A stretch of DNA of 64,000 nucleotides, taken from assembly GCA_002633005.1 (NCBI GenBank), contig NMRA01000062.1, positions 731,981 to 795,980 on the forward strand, in the 5' to 3' direction. Each line of letters begins with the position of its first letter. The stretch's first letter is position 1. Shown in pieces: positions 58,728 to 64,000 of this stretch. This stretch comes from Phoronis australis (lineage: Eukaryota; Phoronida; Phoronidae). The notes under the pieces are model-generated. The model was not told the DNA's origin and made no database searches. It saw only the letters and a list, made by a program, of their open reading frames with translations. The position numbers and the translations under genes are program-made.

Positions 58728-59030
58728 GGCAGCCATCTTGGCGGCCATCTTAGATTTTCAAAAATGGCCCCGGTAAAATGGATTTTGCCCAACATCTCCA
58801 CTTTTGGGTCACTTAGAATGTTGGTTTTTATGGGTACACCTGCATTTCTCAGGTCAAGGAATTGGAAATTTAAATTTTTGGGCGCCATCTTGGCGGCCAT
58901 CTTGCATTTTTTAAAAATGGCGCCCGGAAAATACATTTTCCTTAGTATCTTTGCTCTTGGGTCACTTAGAATGTTAGTCTTAATGGCTGCACCCACATTT
59001 TTGTGGTCAAGAAATCTGATTATTAAATGA
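58728..59030. repeat. ~150-bp tandem dimer with GCCATCTTGGCGGCCATCTT
   Basis: Two diverged copies of a ~150-bp unit: CCATCTTGGCGGCCATCTT, an AAAAATGG box, ATTTT, then TGGGTCACTTAGAATGTT. The 136-codon minus-strand frame across it is a by-product. Confidence 0.8.
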
Positions 59031-60885
59031 TAAAAATAGTCAAAACCCCATTTATCAGCAGCCACACTTTCTAAATGCATTCTTCATGTAATCCGAGACA
59101 TATGATCACTATCTTACTTAGTCGGTGGGCCAGATCTCATAGCGTTCATCCTTGTGAGTACTTTGGGGGGGCAACCTAGTTTTTTCTATGTGGCTAGATA
59201 ATATACCCATAAATCAAATTCCAAAAAGTTCCCACGTCTACACTTGCACATTTTTTTTAAAAAACGTGTTTTTGTTGCACAAAATATGATGCACATTCCT
59301 GCCACTTGATGGCGCTTTTCTATTGAATTGACCAATCAGAGAGCCAGATTGTATTGTTGTGCTTAGTTACTTCAATATGGCTGCTCCCATGGAGTGTGAT
59401 GCCTGTATAATTCAAGGTTTATCAAACAGCACAAAATTGTGATGTCAGAGCCTAAAGAAGCTTAGGAAAGCTTCCTGACGAAAGCTGATTGACTGTGGAA
59501 CTCTGTAGATCAGTAGATCAAAAAGAAGAAGAGGTGTCACAAACGTTTGTGCAGAAAACAGCTGCATGCCCTGGTAGCCTACACAGTATACTGCTGAGTG
59601 CTATAGACTAGAATACCAAGTGTCAGACCAGAAAATTGAAAGGACATAGAACGGCATAGCAACGTTTCAAGGCACCAACAGTAGTACTAAAGCTGAAGTT
59701 GCTGAAAGTGATACAGATGTTATCCAAGATTTCCCAAGAAAATCAATCACTTCCAAAATCTGAAACACCCAATTAACCTGAACAAGATAGGAACATTCTG
59801 AAACATGAGTGCATCATTTGTTAGCAGGAAAAGTACATTATGGGCCACATTTCAAGAAAGAGAAAGAAGTATAGCTTTCAAAAACAGGTACGTGTTTTTT
59901 AAAAATACATCTTGGTGTTTTCCATGTGTGTTTCAGTATTATCACCAGTTGTTTTTTAACTTGTTCAGCCCCTTGGCTGCCTAGGCCTTAGACAATACTG
60001 CTGACCCAGTAGAGACGATGATCATACCATAGGTACTTCATATGCCGGATACTTTTCGGCAAATTATGTTCCTATAAGTTTAGAAGTACCGCGTAGAGAG
60101 ATGCCTCTGAGGAGGTCGTTAATGTTTTCATTTGTTCCCAGTTTAAACAAATACTCCTGCAATCCTGTTTTTCGAACACTCCATTCAGTTGCCACATCGA
60201 CACTGCTTGCGCTAAGGGATAATCCTATGGCGTTATACTGTGGGTGTGATTTTAAAGCACTTTAAGTCAAAAATTTTTGAGAAGGTTAAATGGAGTAGAT
60301 GGTTGCAAACAACATGCCCAAGTGGCCGTCATCCCCTGCCGTAGTCTCAATTTTTTGTAAACATTAATTACTTAGGTAGCTGCAATGATAATTAAATTAA
60401 AGTGCCTAAGTGGCCATCGTCGCCGTCGAAATTTGAGGACGATGGAAGCCACTGTCCATTTCGTCAAACGTCGATTACCTTAAGTGTAAATCGATTGACT
60501 ATGGTTTGAGCATCTGATTTAAAAAAATTAAATTTCAATCACTGCACTGGTATATCAGCTGATTTATTTTCAGTTGCATCAACTGATCTAATTATTAGAC
60601 GATCAACATTATTAGGCTACAGATCAGACGGCATGTAAATTTGTTAGGCTGGTGGTGGATCAGTTCCTGATAAGTCCGTCTGAAAAAGTTGCATGCCAAC
60701 TCACTCATAGTTGAATGTTAAATTAGTGTTAACAGTTCGGGTTTTTTTCAGTTGGACTTGTATCGCAAGCAACAGCTCAGTCCAGAGCCCTGAATATACA
60801 AATGAAATTCAAAGATAAAGACCTTGTGTCTTAGAAGCCAAGTACCACAGATCATCATGCTATAAAAAATAGAAAGACAACGATT

Positions 60886-61077
60886 GTGAAGAGTGACGAA
60901 TTCACAGTTTTCAGAGATGTTTTTCTACAGTTTTGTTTGGAGTTCATTGAATCGAAGCTTCTAACACAAGGAGATGTCATTTGCCTTTCAAAACTAAAGC
61001 AAGACTTTGAAGCTGTTCTTCAGAAAGCTGGTGTGCATGAAGTTATTTGGACAGGCAATCTTAAGAAATATTGTTGA
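60886..61077 (+). pseudogene. transposon ORF fragment (N-terminal-like)
   Basis: 63 codons reading MKSDEFTVFRDVFLQFCLEF and LSKLKQDFEAVLQKAG. Resembles, from memory, the helical start of uncharacterised proteins of invertebrate DNA transposons. Truncated by stop codons. Confidence 0.45.
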
Positions 61078-61274
61078 AGCTACTCACTGTTGTAGTTTGT
61101 GCCCGACTAAGAGATACGAAAGTGAATTGAGGCTAGTGTTCAATAATTCACTTGCTGACTCTAATTAACACAGCCCATTATAACATATTTTGAATCAAAC
61201 GTTTGCCCAAATAGTGCCCGCCTCCAAGGAAGGACTTAGTGTTTGACCCTTCATTGCCTGCGAGCTAATCACCA

Positions 61275-61544
61275 GTGTGCAGTGCTGTACCCTCTCTAAT
61301 CGACCATTGTTGGTTCCTTGGCGGTGGAGCTTTGCAGTTAATATGTATGGCAATGACCGCATCTCCATTGACAGTACTAAACGTTGAACGCTGCAAGTGC
61401 AAAAAGAACATGTGTGCTGGGAAACTGAGTTTGTGCTGCAATGCTGGGTCAAACTGTACAGAAATGTGCAGCTGTGACAACTGTAGTAACATCAGCAACA
61501 CTGACTGCATAATATTGGATAGTTCTTTGACAAGTCAACCCTAA
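61275..61544 (+). pseudogene. transposon ORF fragment with Cys-rich C-terminus
   Basis: The end of the frame has CKCKKNMCAGKLSLCC, then CTEMCSCDNCSN, then a stop: a CxC-type cysteine cluster of the kind found at the C-terminus of many invertebrate transposon-like proteins. Upstream it is broken. Confidence 0.6.
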
Positions 61545-62289
61545 ATAGACCTCCAACCCCGTTATTTCCTTTTTTGTATCAAAAAGTTAATTTTATTTGT
61601 TGATTAAGTCTTAGAAAGTGCATACTTTGATCATTGTCATGAATTTGTCTCATACTGCTTGATAAACGCTGTCAGAATAATCTATTGTTTTCATACAGTC
61701 TTTGTGCACATTCACAGAGATCATTCAACTTCCGGTATATTGTTTTTGTACTATAACGTATTTCTGGTGCATAATGCAAACAAGCTGTATTTTACACCAT
61801 TAGTCAATGTTTTAGTCATTGAGGCACAAATTTTGCCCAGTCTCAAGTGTTTTGTGTTATTTTTTGTTGCCTGACAATGCCAGAATAACTTCCTAGTAAC
61901 ATTCAGACTTAGTTTGCATTTTTGCCACTAGGTGTCTCTTTACGTTTTTAAAATTTCACTGTTTACAATTAATTTACAATAGTGAAACGTGTAATGTGAG
62001 TGTAATATTGTTCAATACAATGGCACTGATGGGACCATATTACTTGTTTTACAAAAAAGTCACCAAAACTGTTGTTTTTACAAATATAAGTTTACTAAGC
62101 TCCTTGGTGATTATTATGTAACTTCAAACTCAAATTTCTCAAAAATGTGCAACTTTATATGTGGGAACTTTTTAGATTTTGAAAACACTCTAATAAATGA
62201 ATTAAAAAACACCAAAATAAAATTGCCCCCCTAAAGTACTCACAAAAAAACATTTTCTAGAGGCCCTACAAAATCTGGCCCACCGACTA

Positions 62290-62581
62290 ACTCTCTTGTA
62301 TATTTTGTTTGGAGCTTGTTTCCTTCAAGACACTTAAAACTAAACCAGTACCTAAACAACTTATTTACGTTTTAAGAACACGAAAGTATGTTTTTTGTAG
62401 TGTCAATAGTCTTTTAAAATTTTGAAATCAGTGTATAGATCATTACTATAGCCATTACTGTCACCAGGAATCACATCATCATCACCATTCTGACATTCTG
62501 CACTATACTGATATAGATCTGTGTAAGATAGCTCCTTTTATCCGCGAGAGCATCTTTGGGAAGAGGAATTGTTTTTGCACT
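62290..62581. other. interval, nothing recognised
   Basis: No ORF or repeat identified between the TIR element and the minus-strand relic. Confidence 0.4.
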
Positions 62582-63895
62582 GGCATTTAACCATCTCAGC
62601 TGGTCATCTTTGTCCTTGTAAATTCAATCTGCCATGGGTCAAGGAACTCCTGTCGAGCAATGACTGCCTGGTCCCACACTCTGGCTTGAATAAACACCCT
62701 CAGCACATGCTGTTTCAAAGTACCAATGGTTGGTGGACGTTTGTGGCTGTCAGCCATATGTTTACAGAAGAGGTATCATCTCGGCTCTGGAATGCTATTT
62801 GTGTCTATACCCTGTGGTTAGTATGCACATGTGAAAGGGGCTAATGTGAAAAGAGGTTCACTTGTTACTTCACATGCAGTACAGAAAGTCTGCTGTGCAT
62901 TGATCTCATCGGTGTTTGCCCTCAAATATATATTCAACCTACAGAATGGATCAGTGTTGTCTGCCCATGTAAAAGCATGGAAAGCAGGAAGAGCCTTGCC
63001 CAGACAGCACCTAATGATGTCCATATTGGATTCACGTTCACAATCCCAGATGCCATGAAGTATTTCTGAGAAGTCATTCATAATAGGCAATGACGAGTAC
63101 CAGTAAATCTATGTCAGGTGAAAAAAAAACATCAGCTGAGAGTCAGGGACCTTTTGATGTGATGCCAGAACTGCATGATGTACAGTGTATTAACAATATC
63201 TCTGCTTTTTCCTGATCGTTTTCTTCAAAGCGTACATCACGTCGGTTGCTCTCTGTGCATCCTGAAGCTGAAGTAATGGCTATCTTGGCAGAGTCTTGAT
63301 TATATGCAAGTGTCTTTGGAGACAGATATTCAGTAATTTGAGCCCTTTTTGGTCATGGGAGAGAATGAAACGGATCATTGGGATATTCTGTATGAACGTC
63401 TCATCTCTTATCTGATACTGTACTTGACCCTTTCTCTGCCTCCTTTTTTCTCTTGTGGCTTATTTCAAAGAGTTGTCTTTGTGGGTATCAAAAAACAGAA
63501 TGATATCGTCATAACCTTTCGTTAAGAACATCAATTCCTTGCTATCCACACGTGCAGTTTTGTGGCTTGGGTGAACACACTCAATGGATGTTGTTTACAT
63601 GTTTTATGGATCTAAAACATCTTGCAGGTTGAGGAATGTCCTGTTCTCAGACGTCTGCTTCGGATAGTTTGTGCAGAAGGTGGATTCGATTCGATTTGTC
63701 TGTGCATGACAGCATTGCCCCACTGGCAGCAAAGATTGCTCTTGGTGTTTGGGTGAATTCATTGTGGCCGATAGCATGTTTGTGGTCGATTTGCCCAGCA
63801 GGGTGCAACTCATGTTGTTCTCGTCATTGATCCTCAGCCTGGTTACTGCCAAAATTATCTCTATCCGACTGCCATAGGCAAAATGCATTTCCATT
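62582..63895 (-). pseudogene. decayed transposon gene, minus strand
   Basis: Fragments in different minus-strand frames read, in order: RINDENNMSCTLLGKSTTN (63.8 kb), LPAFHAFTWADNTDPF (about 62.97 kb), RPPTIGTLKQHVLRVFIQAR (62.7 kb). The LPAFHAFTG(A/C)D-type motif and the LPPTxxxLxxH segment recur in uncharacterised transposon-like proteins of invertebrates. Stops and frameshifts disrupt it. It may belong to the same family as the plus-strand element next to it. Confidence 0.6.
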
Positions 63896-64000
63896 AAGTA
63901 GCGGAGAACTAGATTTCAAAGTGAACAGTGAATAATAACGAAATCTTCAAAAGATACGTCTCAAATGTCTTTTCAAAAAGAAATAGGTATACACTGTAAA

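Larger units (their letters stand above)
59119..62289 (+). mobile_element. 3.17-kb TIR DNA transposon relic
   Basis: Termini TAGTCGGTGGGCCAGAT and its inverted copy, with a candidate 3-bp TSD ACT (59116-59118, 62290-62292). Inverted similarity continues inward over more than 150 bp (GTGAGTACTTT.GGGGGGCAA; AAAAAGTTCCCAC). It carries two plus-strand ORF remnants (60886-61077 and 61275-61544), so it is probably an internally deleted copy of a larger element. Confidence 0.85.

Noticed and set aside
58670-59080. 136-codon minus-strand frame with KMAAKMAPK-like words
   Set aside because: Translation of the GCCATCTTGGCGGCC tandem dimer; repetitive and without homology to a protein.

Overview
The window is nuclear DNA of a multicellular animal. 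It has spliced genes with GT-AG introns of 0.25 to 7 kb, a high load of decayed DNA transposons and tRNA-derived SINEs, and no operons or ribosome binding sites. The mix of mobile elements and an AHNAK-like giant gene suggests a marine invertebrate, possibly a deuterostome such as an amphioxus or hemichordate. That placement is inference; the species cannot be fixed by reading. Single ambiguous bases (n) lie at about 9472, 13900, 21477 and 50963. I saw no virus, toxin gene, CRISPR array or intact functional tRNA.

Layout. (1) 441-8028, plus strand: the last six coding exons of a PLP-dependent decarboxylase of the glutamate / cysteine-sulfinate decarboxylase family; the 5' exons lie left of the window. 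Its introns and 3' flank hold a MITE, a SINE, an inverted-repeat element and an old array of diverged repeats. (2) 9721-39598: a head-to-tail segmental duplication of two units of about 15 kb (A 9721-24740, B 24741-39598). Each unit carries one large ORF with no intron inside it on the minus strand (A 14097-17885, 1262 aa; B 28685-32374, 1229 aa). These encode Pro/Gln-rich proteins made of 15-residue repeats with SH3-type proline motifs. Copy B also has a tyrosine-rich acidic N-terminus with two ITAM-like motifs, which copy A has lost. Many mobile elements sit in only one unit, so the other unit shows the empty site. (3) 40718-57573, minus strand: a three-coding-exon gene for an AHNAK-like protein of about 3239 aa, most of it in one 9.47-kb terminal exon. 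It has about 29 repeats of 38 residues, then alternating basic modules. (4) 58.7-64.0 kb: a short tandem repeat, a 3.17-kb TIR transposon relic and an opposite-strand transposon gene relic.

The genes do not form an evident pathway. The duplicated proteins look like multivalent signalling scaffolds (tyrosine ligands, proline ligands, conserved basic tail). The AHNAK-like protein looks like a long flexible scaffold with membrane- or calmodulin-binding-like basic patches that carry kinase consensus sites. Both roles are inferred from motifs only. The most novel items are the ITAM-bearing repeat protein and its degenerated twin, and the giant 38-residue-repeat gene, whose short 5' exons were found here by intron phase.
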